From Crambe crambe (taxonomy: Eukaryota > Porifera > Demospongiae > Poecilosclerida > Crambeidae): 64,000 nt of DNA. A model generated the notes under the pieces. The model searched no databases, was not told where the DNA came from, and saw only the letters and a program-made list of their open reading frames with translations. Positions 28,801 to 39,789 of the stretch are shown here, one piece after another (position 1 is the first letter of the stretch; every line of letters begins with the position of its first letter). The stretch spans positions 124,001-188,000 of the forward strand of contig OZ004581.1 in assembly GCA_963924555.1 (NCBI GenBank). The letters are read 5' to 3'. The translations under genes and the position numbers were made by a program.

Positions 28801-31314
28801 GAAAGGATGTTGTGTTTGTAGCTGTCTCATGGTATGTTATAATGACATGACAATGATAGCAGGTAAACTTTGACCTTTGCATGTCATATTAGACAGCTAG
28901 TCACATCCATACTATCATACCTGACCATTATACAACCTCTGCACTTTAACCTTTGTACTATAGAAAGATTACATACTGTATGATCGTATTTTCCTTGGTG
29001 TCTCAATTTTCAGGCCTTCTGTCTCAAACCCCTTGCGGACAGCTTTGAAAAACTGGTTCTGCACATTTGTGTACGAGTAGTCAGAATCTGTTGTCGTGTC
29101 AACACGATGGTTTGCAGAGGAAGGGTCAAAGTGCGTCAAGAGATTGACAGTGTCTTCTGTTAGTTTCTCATAATCGTCATCATCTTCATCGTCAGGAGGT
29201 ATCACGCTCACTTCGATATCCAGGCTGCAAAGGGAACAGTATTAATTATACAGGGGAAACCCCCTCAATATTGCTTATGATAATTATTTTTCCAAGTGCT
29301 CAGCTGGATATCATACCAGTCTCAGTAGCTGGCTAACTAGCTACATGCCTGATAGGAATATCCTCAGTAATCTCTTCAGAATCCTGTTCAGAGTCATTCT
29401 CTGTGAGTGGACTAGCGATGATGGAGGTTTCCACATATATACGGCCCAGGGAGATGTCCTCAGAGATAAGGAATTCTGGTAGTGGCTCGTCACACTCAAA
29501 GTCAGGGAAGAGTCTGACTTTACTTGGGATTGGATCTTTCAAGTGCTTGATGAACTCCGGAAGGAACATTTGAGTACTGCAGAAGTGAAAGTGATAAATA
29601 TAGCCTTGGTAAATTCCTGGAAAAATTTTTTTTGACCAATTAAAGTTAGCTAAAGTGAACCTAGGCATCATACTGAATGCTTAGTTGGGCCACTTATCCT
29701 GAAATGTGAACATAAAATGTCTAATCTCCCCCTCCCCTCCCTGCCCCCTTCTTCTTCTTCCTGTCTCCCCTCCCCTCCCTGCCCCCCTCCCTGCCCCCTT
29801 CCCTGCCCCCTTCCCTGCCCCTCCCTCTCACTTGAAAGGATCAGTGCTGAATTTCCCAAACACATCTTTAGCCAAAGATTTGTCCATGTTCTTGGTGATG
29901 CTGAACATCTTGAGCATTGAAGAACGGAAGCGGAAACGCCCACCTTTATCCACTTCCTTCACAGCCAGAATCTCATGACGGTGGACAGAGGAGGCTTCAT
30001 TATTTCCCACATAGCTTGCTTCTGCACACACAACCTTGGGTAACGGGTTGGCATTCATGATCTCATCGACTGTGTTGAAGGTCTTGGGTTCACCGTTACC
30101 ATAAATGATGCCAAATTTAGTTGCAGAGTTGAGAGGGACCTTGTACTTATTTCCTGCCACGTCACTTATAGATACAACCTATACAGTGGAAATTCAACCT
30201 TAATACCACCTCTATACAACCTACACAACCTAGATACAACCTACAATATGGCTGCAGACTAAGTAACCCTGACACTTACCATTGATCTCTTCACAAAGTG
30301 GAAATTGTAAAGTTCGTCAACTGCTATGGCACCCTCTTCTCCCATGTCGCCATAGAAACCCTTCACCACTCGAATCTTGATTGGGAAGAGACCAGAGTAA
30401 TTGTCCACCAGTTGAGTCAGCGTAAACTTCTCATTCGGAGAGGGGAACAGATTCATTGAACCTGACATACTCAACCCTAAAAAACAAGAACAATAACATA
30501 CCAGCAGTCTTTGGTGCTTCAATGCAGTAGAAGCTCTGATGGATAAATTTCTCATTGTATAAACTATTATTCCAAGGTTTCATCATAGTGAAGATGGCAG
30601 AAAACTTTTAGCAATGGCAGGTATGGATTGGTGCATTATTCCTTAAATTTACTCTCACCAATCATTTTTATGAATGCATTTTATATCTCACTATTTTCAG
30701 GAACTGGTGAAGAAGCACTTTTTGAGAGGCGAGGTCTGGCAGAGGTGGGTATGGGTGGTGGAACATCACTAACGCTGTCACTGCTGTGTACAGAAAGGGG
30801 TCTCGGGGAGGTAGCCCTATGCTGTGGTGAAATATAGCCACTTGGAACTGAACCTATAGCATTAATATTGTAGCTAAAAGTCATGTAGTTTAGCAAGTTC
30901 CTTGATATGCTTTCACATACACAAACATCTATTATGTTCTTTTCCAAACCAAAATGATATTAGAGCGAGACCATTGTAACAATAGTCCTATGGAGGGTCA
31001 CAGGTCATCCCTACATAGAGAGTGCTACCGTGCTCTCTGATAATGACTTGTGAGTATAGGTATAAGAAGGGGAATGTTTTTGATGTCTGGAGGAGAACAA
31101 TAAAGTCCCTCAGTGCATTATGTCTTTGAAATAAGGACATTTTACTGTAATTACACTTATGTTTGCATTTAGATTCACCTTGTCTTGCAGTTGGTGTGTG
31201 ATTAACATATGGTGGAGGTCTTGCATCACCTCTGGGGCGAGGAGGGGGGAGGGTAGGGGGTCCACCACGTCTTGGTGGTCGATTTGGAGGCAGCGGAGGT
31301 GGGGGGCTATCCAT
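25893..31314 (-). CDS. CABIT-coiled-coil-SAM adaptor, family member 4
   Basis: Exons on the minus strand, 5' to 3': 31314-31179, 30853-30692, 30476-30280, 30178-29832, 29576-29349, 29224-28977, 28724-28608, 27895-27644, 27573-27496, 27269-26695, 26199-26089, 26009-25893. They form one 855-aa frame. The N terminus is MDSPPPPLPPNRPPRRGG, an SH3-ligand-like start. CABIT is about 118-430 (LVDNYSGLFPIKIRV, YKVPLNSATKFGIIYG, LPKVV, LAKDVFGKF). About Tyr408 lies in SYTNV (GRB2-SH2 consensus); DYEDV follows at the CABIT end. A Pro-rich linker precedes a long coiled coil (about 675-765, LSERLEGEIKKLKEELRNL). SAM is 781-840 (LLELMGLSKYRKTF, IDRIRILQVISG), split by an intron with a GC donor. The intron at 29348 also has a GC donor. 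Stop TAG lies 141 bp from the stop of member 3, tail to tail. The SAM exons are short, but their homology and phases fit exactly. Confidence 0.85.
26214..26370. mobile_element. CAGTGGAACCTCC-family MITE next to the SAM exon of member 4
   Basis: Begins CAGTGGAACCTCCGATAAAA after TTA and ends near AAAGGTTCCATTC. It contains AAAGAGGACAACCTCTC. Its left end lies 14 bp from the first base of the SAM exon (26199), inside the same intron. Confidence 0.8.
26407..26640. repeat. 16-bp minisatellite
   Basis: Tandem units of CTAGCTACTGGGACTC with minor variants (CATAGC, CTATAGC), about 14 copies, in the intron between the coiled-coil and SAM exons of member 4. There are no unique spacers between units, so it is not a CRISPR array. 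Confidence 0.95.
27271..27447. repeat. Purine-rich (GA/GGGAG)n tract, the acceptor pyrimidine tract of member 4
   Basis: On the minus strand this is about 175 bases of C and T running into CCCTTAG at 27270. It supplies the polypyrimidine tract of the exon ending at 27269. Confidence 0.9.
28091..28231. repeat. Short tandem repeat in intron of member 4
   Basis: Repeats of CTAAGACTGATCTAG(T/C)... with TGCCTGCC linkers, flanked on both sides by CCTAAGGCTGTGCCT. Confidence 0.8.
28426..28570. mobile_element. Foldback element with GTAAGGTAAAGCGGGGA arms
   Basis: A 145-bp near-complete hairpin. It starts GTAAGGTAAAGCGGGGA and ends TCCCCGCTTTACCTTAC, with further complementarity inward (CTACTGAGGCTTCTGAGCC against GGCTCAGAAGTCTCAGTAG). 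It sits in an intron of member 4 and has no coding capacity. Confidence 0.9.
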
Positions 31315-31787
31315 CCCGAGTACTTGTTATTTCGATGGGAAAATTATCTTTTACTAGTTGTGGCTGTTGTTGCTATCACAAGTGAGTAAGTTGTTATTAT
31401 AGAGTTAATACATTAGCTATAGTCTTACTAACTGCTTAATGAGATTCTATGGTTTAACTAACACTGAGAAAAACTCTCTGGAATAACACAACATGCATAC
31501 ACAATGCATCATTTGCCCACTTAGTTGAGGACTTATCCAGATGTTTAATGCTTTGATGACTTTGGTAGGAGTTTTCATAACCCACAGCTCACTACTACTG
31601 GACACTATGATTGTAGTAAGGGCTACACAATAATAAGCTGCTCACTATGTTATGTAGCAGCATACGTGATCCTGTATCACCTGTACATATCTGGACAGTC
31701 ACTTGTAGCTAGGTTCACTATAAGTCTAGTATTATACAACTACAGCTTCATGCATGAGTGAACTGTTATATGGCTTTACGGCTTTAC

Positions 31788-31821
<34 letters not shown>

Positions 31822-32819
31822 TAGTTAATTAGTATACTATCCCCTAATATTGGTCTGGTATATTCATAGTAACAACTAATGTTTTGTACAATATCCTAGA
31901 ACTATGTGCAGACCCACACAGAGTTTAACATTATTCACGTTAGTGTGCTACAGTCAAATATGTCTAGAATGGTGTGTGCCATATCTGCACGTGTGGATTT
32001 CCATGACCTTATAGAATAATGCTATTTTAATCATGGGGCACTGAATTCAATGACTGCCTATGACAGGTTTAATAGGCCTCAGAGTTATTGATGCAGTCAA
32101 ACCTTTTTATTGCTAGATAACTATGGTTTAATATTGTGATATGCACACTGTCACAGTCAAGGGAAATCTGTAGGCCTATAGCTATGTTACTTTATCAGAT
32201 TAGCTAGCTAGCTAGAGCTGCTTGCTAGTAAACAATTATTGTGGAACTCTGTAAACAGTGTTACTTACAGTAGGTAGCGAGCCATTAAATCATGCACCTT
32301 TAAATATAGCCACATCTCACTTAGATACTTACCTTAGTAATGGCGTTCTCTTTTAGCTTGTGATCGTTGGACAACTTGGACTACTGGGACTGGCTCAGCT
32401 GAGCTGGCTACGTGTGGGCGTGGCATACAATAGAATTGTGTATAGCTACGGATAGTTTTGAATCACCTGTGCATTCCATACTGTTTGAGTGTCCATATTA
32501 CAGCAGCTTAGTTGACAAAAGCATACAGTTCACATTCAACAACATGCACAGATACATGCATGCAGTAGACTAGAAGGAAACTCCATTTTTTTATCATAAT
32601 AATGCTGTGGCTCAATGTAACACACACACACACATAACATGCACTCAACAGACGTATGCGCTGAGGGTCAAAATTAACTGCAAACTTACAACAACAACAA
32701 CAACAACAATAACAACAATAACAACAACAACAACAACACTGCCTATTATTGCCATTCACATACAGTTTACAAATTTATTACATATGATTAGCTTAGGAGC
32801 TTGGGCGGTTGATAAGGAG
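31315..32819 (-). promoter_or_regulatory. Leader and promoter region of member 4, 3' flank of member 5
   Basis: No coding exon. On the minus strand CATTACTAAG is followed by GTAAGT at 32332, so about 32333-32400 is a plausible 5' noncoding exon joined to the first coding exon at 31314. Also present: a poly-C tract (31790-31820), AT-rich filler, and an (AAC)n run at about 32690-32738. Confidence 0.45.
32690..32738. repeat. (AAC)n microsatellite
   Basis: Trinucleotide run with two AAT interruptions in the 3' flank of member 5. A second AAC run is at 38816-38846 in the first intron of the same gene. Confidence 0.9.
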
Positions 32820-35800
32820 CTAGGAGCTTGGGCGGTTGAATACTTGATAAGGATCAAGTCCTTTAGATAGACTTGTAGCGGAATGCTTCCCACTGATAAC
32901 TTTCATCAGTCTAGCTCGATGCAACTTGTTACGCACACTCAGTTCTTCTTCCAGAATAGTTTCATCACACTCTGCTAACACTTCGCCATCTATAGATTCA
33001 TCAGAAAAGTTCTCCTTGTATTGTGAGAGCTTCATAATGTCCAGTAGATCCAAAATCTATTAATTAGGAGAGAAACGTGAAGTTTCAAAGCCAAAGTTTC
33101 AGAACTGAAGTAGTTCCACAGATTATAGTCAACCTGCCATACAGTGGAACCTCCAATAAAGGACACTTTGAGGGAGAACAAACTCAACATAGGACAATCT
33201 AAAAGTACCTCCCAAAAAAAGAGGATAGTCTCTCTCTACAAAGGACAGAAGGCTGGGTCCTAAGTTTGTTTAATACTCTGTAGTAATTGTAACCCTATCC
33301 TGATGCCTGAGACTTACCTCCTGCAGACTCATGGCTCTGAGGTTTTCTATATTGGCTTTCTGTTGCTCGGGGTTTATACAGCGGGTGAGTGATATGGTAG
33401 GAATCTTTGGGTCCTGAGGCTTTGTCGGTGCAGTTGAACTGTTCAACTTGCCAGGTTTGGGTAGTTCTGTAATATAATAATAATTACGATAATACACAGG
33501 TTTGATCTGGGGGAGGAGGGAGCGGATCAGTATTTCAAAGTGAAATACCACAAATTGGGAGATTTTTCATTTTTGTGGTCATGTTCAACAACGAAAATTA
33601 ATTACATGAAACCCCTGATAAAATTATTGGATACTCACTCTTGGGCGGTGCCTCTGGACTGGAAGTTCTATTGACTCCATTCCTCGATAATTTATTAACA
33701 TTATCCTGCAGTGTCTCATACTTCTCAGTGAGCTGTTCTACAGTATTTGCAAGTAAAGCAATTTCCTCTCTCACAAACTTAAACTGTTTCTGTACATTCT
33801 CTTGGAATTCTTCCAACAGAGCCTTGAGAGAGTCATTACTTTCGGGTTTTTTCTGTTCTGAATCAGCAGAATTAGCTTTCTTCATGATACTTTTGGAGGG
33901 AAGGACAGGGATGAGGTTAGGCCCAGGGGAAGGTTTTGGTGATGCTGTCGATGAGTTTGATGTGACTGGTGGTATAAAACGTTTAGTCAACTGGTTCATG
34001 TAGGTGGATTCCTCCTGTTCTCTATCTCCTGGACCAGTTCCTGAACCTGGATTGCTACTCTGCTTTCTTGCTGAAGGACTAAGCTGGGGAAGAGAGTCCT
34101 CCACGCTCTGGCCCCTTACTGGGGGGTTCAGTCGCTCTCCTGGATTCGAAGGCAGAGTGTGGGATTTCTTGCTCAGTTTATTCACTTTGGATGGTTTTCG
34201 CTGAGGAAGGGGAGGAGTCTTAGGATCTGGTGCTAGGGAAGGATTGACGGCCAGGTCTTGTGGTGTGGGGGGAAGGGGTTGATTCAGGGCACTCCTGAAA
34301 GGCACCGATGATGGCAAATCTACAGAATTAGGAGGGGAAAAAAATTCATTGTAGCTTGGAGGGTCACCCCAGAGATTTTTCTTTCCTATGATACTGGCAG
34401 GGTCATCCCCTTTAGCTAAAGGGAGTTTCCCTTTGATACACAGCTAAAGGGATTTCCCCTTTGATACTGGCAGAGTAGCTAAAGGGAGATTCCCTTTGAT
34501 ACACAGCTAAAGGGATTTCCCCTTTGTCAACCCCCTTTACCTAGAGGGATTTCCCTTTGATATTGGCAGGGTCAAGCTAATCATGAATTAACCCTTTCTG
34601 GACACATACATACCATCAGCAGTCCCGTACATCTTGTCAGACATTGTGATGTCCAGTCCCCTGAATTCGTAGCCCTCCCTCACTCTCTTTCGTCGGGAGT
34701 TGTATCTCTGAAGCTTGACATCATCCTCTTGTCCTGTCTTGCTCCCATCTACCTTCATCTCTTTCACCTTGCTTAAGTCAAAACTCATGAGGAAAGATTT
34801 GGTCATGTCGTAAAGGTCATCTTCATCAGTATCCTGCAGTATGGTGACTTCAATTTCCATCTCTATAGGGATGGAAATAGGCATCTGTTCTTCACTCTCC
34901 CTATTCCCGTCACCTGCAGGTATAGTAATATAGCTAGATGAGGCCACCAAGTACACACAATCATATAGATGAGGTCAAAGTACACAGTCATATAGACGAG
35001 GTCAAAGTACACAGTGGTATAGACCATATACCTTATAACTACTACCTACACAGAGTGGGTGGGGAGGGAATTCACACTACACAGTATATGAAATGTGGTT
35101 GACCATTTTCTTATTGGGGATGATCATGTGATGCTTTCAACTGTGCTCTAACCCTCGTACTCTTTTTTTTTTCAGGAGAAAAGTGAAAAGCCTAAAAGCC
35201 TGAGAAAAAGCCTGAAAACCTCTAAAAGCTGGGGAGGAAAGAAAAGCATAAGTTTGAGGCTAACCCTACGCTAAGTCAGAGACTCACTGTTATCTACGTT
35301 GTCCCAGTGTGTGGTGGCAATGATGGCTGAGTCGATGCTGGTGTGAGTAAGGGTGACCATGTCAGTGGTCAGATGAGGGGGCAGATCCTCTGCGTCCCCT
35401 CCAGGTGGGTACATCATCACCTGAAGGGGGTATGACTCTGGGAAGTGCTCCAGGATCTCAGGAATGTAGAGTTGTATCGACTGTGGATCTGTCGTGAAAC
35501 TAGAATCACAATCATCCTATATGAGTGGAAAATTACCCACTTAAAAAAAACAAAGAAAAAAAAACCACTTAGAATTATCCATATTTACTGTACCGTTAAT
35601 GTTTTTTCTTCCTTAGCAGAAAGACTATAGACTTTCACAAAAGCCTTCCTCAGAATGGTCTTGCCAATCTTCTTGATGATCAGGAGGTCATTCTTCTCCA
35701 CGGAAGTCTTGGGATCACTTGTCTGCAAGGCATCCAGAACTCTGACTATGCGAGGGGGACTCTTGCTGGCTACCAGCTCAGAAACACTCTTAAAGATGTG

Positions 35801-38800
35801 ACCCTTTATTGCATCCTTGAAATTATTGCTGCAGTGAGTGGAAATAATACAGTTAAAGGACACTCTGAAAGAGGACAAACCTCTCAACAAAGGACAATCT
35901 AAAAGTACCTTTGTATATACACTCTATACAAAATAACCTCCAAAGGAGGACCACCTCTCTACAAAGGAGGTCCCAAGTGTCCATTATTTGGAGGTTCCCT
36001 AGGAAAAAGTTCTTTTGTGGTGTTTGAAGTCATAATATTTTGTGGTCAAAAATGACAAGAAATTTCCTCACCTCACAGTAAAATGAGCTGGCCCACTAGG
36101 CCACTACTTCACCCACCTAGGATTGTAGAGCAGTCCAAACTTGATATCTGAGAAGAAAGGGATAGAGAAATGGTTTGAACCACAGTCCTCCATGGATATC
36201 ATCTTCTCATTTTTCACAAAGTAGAAATTGTAAATGTCTCCAGAAGAAATGATGAATCTAATAGAGTAAAACAGAAGGTGAAAAGTTACCGTACACCCCT
36301 TCAAGCTAGAAGAGTGATGAATCTACGTAATAATAAAACAGTACATACACCTTAGATACTGGACACTCCTTCAATCCAGAAGGGCCTGCCCACTATCTAC
36401 TGATGGACAATTACGCAGTATGATTGAATAGAATGTACTTTATTGCACAGAAGAAACAAATGCAGTTCCTCTTTCAATATCCATTCAAGTCAACAATAAC
36501 TACAATATTGCACACTACAAAAGCTCCAGATGTTCCATAAATTATTGTTTGTATTTTATGCCAGAGTTTATTCCAGAGAAATGATTCAACCATCAGAAAG
36601 AGAGTGGAACCTCCTGACACACAAAAAGTGCACTGACAGATTTTTTGGGAGTCTATTCTGAGGAGTTTGACTAGAGCATACCTTTCTTCAGAACCACAAA
36701 ATCCCTCCTCCACTCTGACCCTGAGAGGGAGACTCTTGCTGTATTTCCGCACAAGATCAGGCAAGAGGAGTGTCTCTCCATCAATGGTGTTGAGTTTGGA
36801 GACACTGGGGATGGGAGAGAACCCTCGGGCATTGTTCCCATCTGATACTGACGTCAAAGTTCCAGTTGGTGAACTGTAGGAAGATTTCCGAGGCTGTGAC
36901 AAGAAAGAGAGAGAGAGAGAGAGGTAACGTTGAAGTGCCTGGTATTTACTGACCTGTACTATGGGATGGTCTTCTGAATTCTTCTTTGTAATTGGTTTTT
37001 TGCTGATGGGTGGAGGGGGAGGACCTGGGGACAGTGGGGAAACAGCTCTTTTCCCCCCTCTAGGGTGTTGGATAGGCTGCAGAGAACAACAATCAAATAT
37101 CTAAATAGATGCAAGCAATAAGTGATTATGATCAACTTCTGAGCATGCTCATTATATGCACTGATATAATTATTTTACATAAACCGATTTGCAGGTCGGT
37201 TGTCACAAAAAAGGTTGTCAATTTGCATGCATGCGAGTTGAATTCCATTGGTTTTGGATTGAGATGAATGTGCATGCGTGCCAAATTGACAACCTTTTTT
37301 GTGACAACCCACCTGTATACAGTGAAAACTTGGATAAACTTTTATGGCTGCACAACTGGTTCAATACTCTAAGTGCCATAGCATCAAAGGTATGGTTCCT
37401 GCCATGGTGTATTAGCATCAGAGGTAAATGCATGCAGAGGCACTTAAGACCAACTTTTATGGCTGCACAACTGGTTCAATACTCTAAGTGCCATAACGTC
37501 AAAGGTATGTTCATAAGGTTTATATAACTATACTCATTGTAATCCCCCTCCCTAATAGAGCATTGGCATTTGTGAGAATTAGTCAACAATGAGTCCTCCA
37601 AAATTTTTCTTTTGTGCTCCACATGGGAGGGGGCATATCCCCCTCCCACACCCTCCCCCTTGCCATGGCCCATGGCCACGCAATCGGTGAGCTTCCCCCC
37701 CAAGGTGAAATTCCTAGATGCAACCCTGATAGTGGTTAGTTATATTAGCTTCTGTTCTTGCTACGTATTTTGTAGGCTCTCTTGCTGCTGAATATAAAAT
37801 CTTGAGCTTTGTATACCATCTGCTCTCGCTGTTTATGGCTTTCATGTTGGTTTTCTTGCTCCCAGTACAATCATTAACTTACCTACTGCCTCTGCTCTCT
37901 CTGCTTAAATCTCTTTCTGTTTTTTTTTACAATTGCTAACTTGCCTTGCCTACTTGTGACTTTGTAGCTTCTGTTCTTGCTATTTAAGGCTCTCTTGTAG
38001 GCTCTCTTTCAGATGATCTTTGTACCCTCTGCTCTTGTTGCTTACCTAAGGCTTTCATGTTGTCCCGGTACTTTCTCAAGTGATCGTTAACATCTTGTCT
38101 GCTCTTGCTGCTTTACTTTTAGCTAGCTAAGCTGCATGGCTGAACCAGGTGAACAAGGGCCAAGGTCAAGGTCATGCGCATGTGTATCTTCTTTTGGAGG
38201 TTATTTTGTATGGAGTGTATGAAGGTATTGTCCTCTTTTAGAGTGGATCTCTCTCACAACAGTCAGGTAAAAAGCCCTTACCGGTATTGTCAGCATGGTT
38301 AACACCTCCCCATGCCTCAATTAAAGTCAATTTGAACTTCAATATAATAATAATAATAAGCAGGTTAACGAGGTCACTCGATCTGGGAAAATGACAGCAT
38401 CCAAATAAATAAATAGGCCACTATTATTTTCATCACAAGTGGTCAAGATCTATAGATGACAGTGGCCAGGCACTGCCTAGCAAATGTTTCCTCTTTCCTT
38501 ATACAAACACTATTGTCAGCATATCCTTTGTACTTTCCTTCCTGTGGGAGCATACACTATTCACAGGAGAATTTTGAAAGTAATGTTTAGACTTTCTACT
38601 GTTCATCCTGGGAAGTGAAAGCTTATAGAGGACACCATAATTATTTCCTCATGAATGCACCATTGTAGGGCTTCTGGTATCATACATCATGTGAGATCTT
38701 TATGGGGCAAAATTTAACTGTGAACCATAATAAATTGTCCAGTATAAAAACCACAAAATCCATAAAATTTTTACTCCATTAATCTCCCAGTGAGTCATAG

Positions 38801-38814
38801 GTTCATAATTACGA

Positions 38815-38847
<33 letters not shown>

Positions 38848-38938
38848 AAAAACAAACCTTTTTTGGTGTGGGGCCGGGGGGAGGGGGAGGGAGTGGGAGT
38901 CGGTCATTTTCGTAATCCAGGCACTCGTATTCAGCCAT
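32820..38938 (-). CDS. CABIT-coiled-coil-SAM adaptor, family member 5
   Basis: Exons on the minus strand, 5' to 3': 38938-38858, 37076-36954, 36893-36682, 36257-36117, 35828-35594, 35516-35288, 34913-34614, 34319-33639, 33466-33318, 33056-32820. They sum to 795 aa. The N terminus MAEYECLDYENDRLPLPPP has two tyrosine motifs and polyproline. CABIT is about 113-430 (LVRKYSKSLPLRVRV, RIVRVLDAL, LTDDCDSSF). The linker holds a class II SH3 ligand (PPLPQRKPSK) and about Tyr547 in TYMNQ, a GRB2-SH2 consensus. The coiled coil is about 590-650 (EEIALLANTVEQLTEKYETL) and SAM 718-775 (LLDIMKLSQYKENF, NKLHRARLMKVISG). The start is supported by the first in-frame ATG after a splice-linked leader. The junction at 35594/35516 was placed at the acceptor that restores the conserved L..DC...F motif in phase 0. 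The C-terminal coding end overlaps a short duplicated GGAGCTTGGGCGGTTGA. Confidence 0.85.
33142..33285. mobile_element. CAGTGGAACCTCC-family MITE in member 5
   Basis: Begins CAGTGGAACCTCCAATAAAG and keeps the internal GACAATCTAAAAGTACCT and GGCTGGGTCCTAAGT landmarks. A related, partly decayed copy lies at about 35852-36000 in the same gene, ending GGAGGTTCCCT. Confidence 0.75.
34395..34570. repeat. Tandem repeat in intron of member 5
   Basis: Four to five units around AGCTAAAGGGATTTCCCCTT, each containing a small GGGA/TCCC palindrome and a TGATAC linker. Confidence 0.85.
37192..37315. mobile_element. Foldback element, GTTGTCACAAAAAAGGTTG arms
   Basis: Arms of about 30 bp: CAGGTCGGTTGTCACAAAAA at the left and TTTTTGTGACAACCCACCTG at the right, around a 60-bp centre. 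First intron of member 5. Confidence 0.9.
37339..37508. repeat. Direct duplication in first intron of member 5
   Basis: ACTTTTATGGCTGCACAACT followed by GGTTCAATACTCTAAGTGCC occurs at 37339 and again at 37452. The copies are about 55 bp each, nearly identical and 58 bp apart. Confidence 0.9.
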
Positions 38939-39789
38939 TGGTAGTCAGCTGCTGACATAAATCAATAAAATATTTTTGATAAAGAGATACAAAATGGACA
39001 TCCCATTCCACGTCAAAATTAGCAATAGAATGCCAGCAAAGGCTGATTATGGAAATATGTAATATCCTAATTGGCTTGTCAGTATAAACACTCCTGAAGG
39101 GTGCGGCTCCCACTGCTATGTGAAACTACCTCTGGACAATGTCAATGTTTTGAAAACACTTCATACCTGCCATTATTAGTTAAGGGCACTTAATAAGAAA
39201 GGTTCTCTAGGCTGCTCAGCTCAGCTTAGTCTAGCCAACAGCATTGCCTAATGCTGCTGCCCTCTAGGCATCTTGGAAACAGTTTGTGCATTTGCAATAA
39301 CTACACGGACCTAATCATGATTATTCAACAAGCAACTTTAGCTAGCTCAAATCCGCTAGATGCTATATACATAGAACTCCTAGCCCTAGCATAGCCCTAG
39401 TTTCTTAGCTAGCTAGTTTACTCATTACTTACCAAGATCTAGCAGAGGTTGGAGATAAGAGATACTTCCAGTTGCTTGTGTGTAATCTTGCAGGAGAGCT
39501 TTGTTTATACGCTGTTTTAGCTACATGCTAATGCAGGAAACTTTTAAACAATGCACCGGAAACTTTATCGTCTACTAGGAAATGGACGTCATTATTATAA
39601 ACACAATTATTTTGGTTCAAAGTTCTGCGCATGCGCCTGCCTGACATCTACAGCTAGCCAGGTTGGTTGACATTAAGTTTGCCAACAGTGCTGAGTGCTC
39701 GATTGCATTTGTATGACAGTACATACGCAAATTCTACTGGTCAACCAACCTGAATACCTCTGTACAACAATAGTTTAATTGGAACAACC
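38939..39789. promoter_or_regulatory. Divergent promoter between member 5 and the MRH-like gene
   Basis: On the minus strand the sequence up to 39433 ends in CTTG followed by GTAAGT (39432), a likely leader exon of member 5. On the plus strand the MRH-like gene starts at 39790. About 300 bp thus separate two divergent transcripts. The part from about 39485 onward is duplicated at about 44995, so the promoter went with the membrane-protein gene. Confidence 0.5.
39626..39637. promoter_or_regulatory. NRF1-like palindrome TGCGCATGCGCC
   Basis: Fits the known NRF1 consensus YGCGCAYGCGCR except at the final base. It lies in the divergent promoter 150 bp upstream of the ATG at 39790. The duplicated copy at 45132-45142 has lost one G and the palindrome. 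Confidence 0.5.

Noticed and set aside
37189..37527. Plus-strand open frame of 112 residues
   Set aside because: It spans a foldback element and a direct duplication in an intron, with no protein features.
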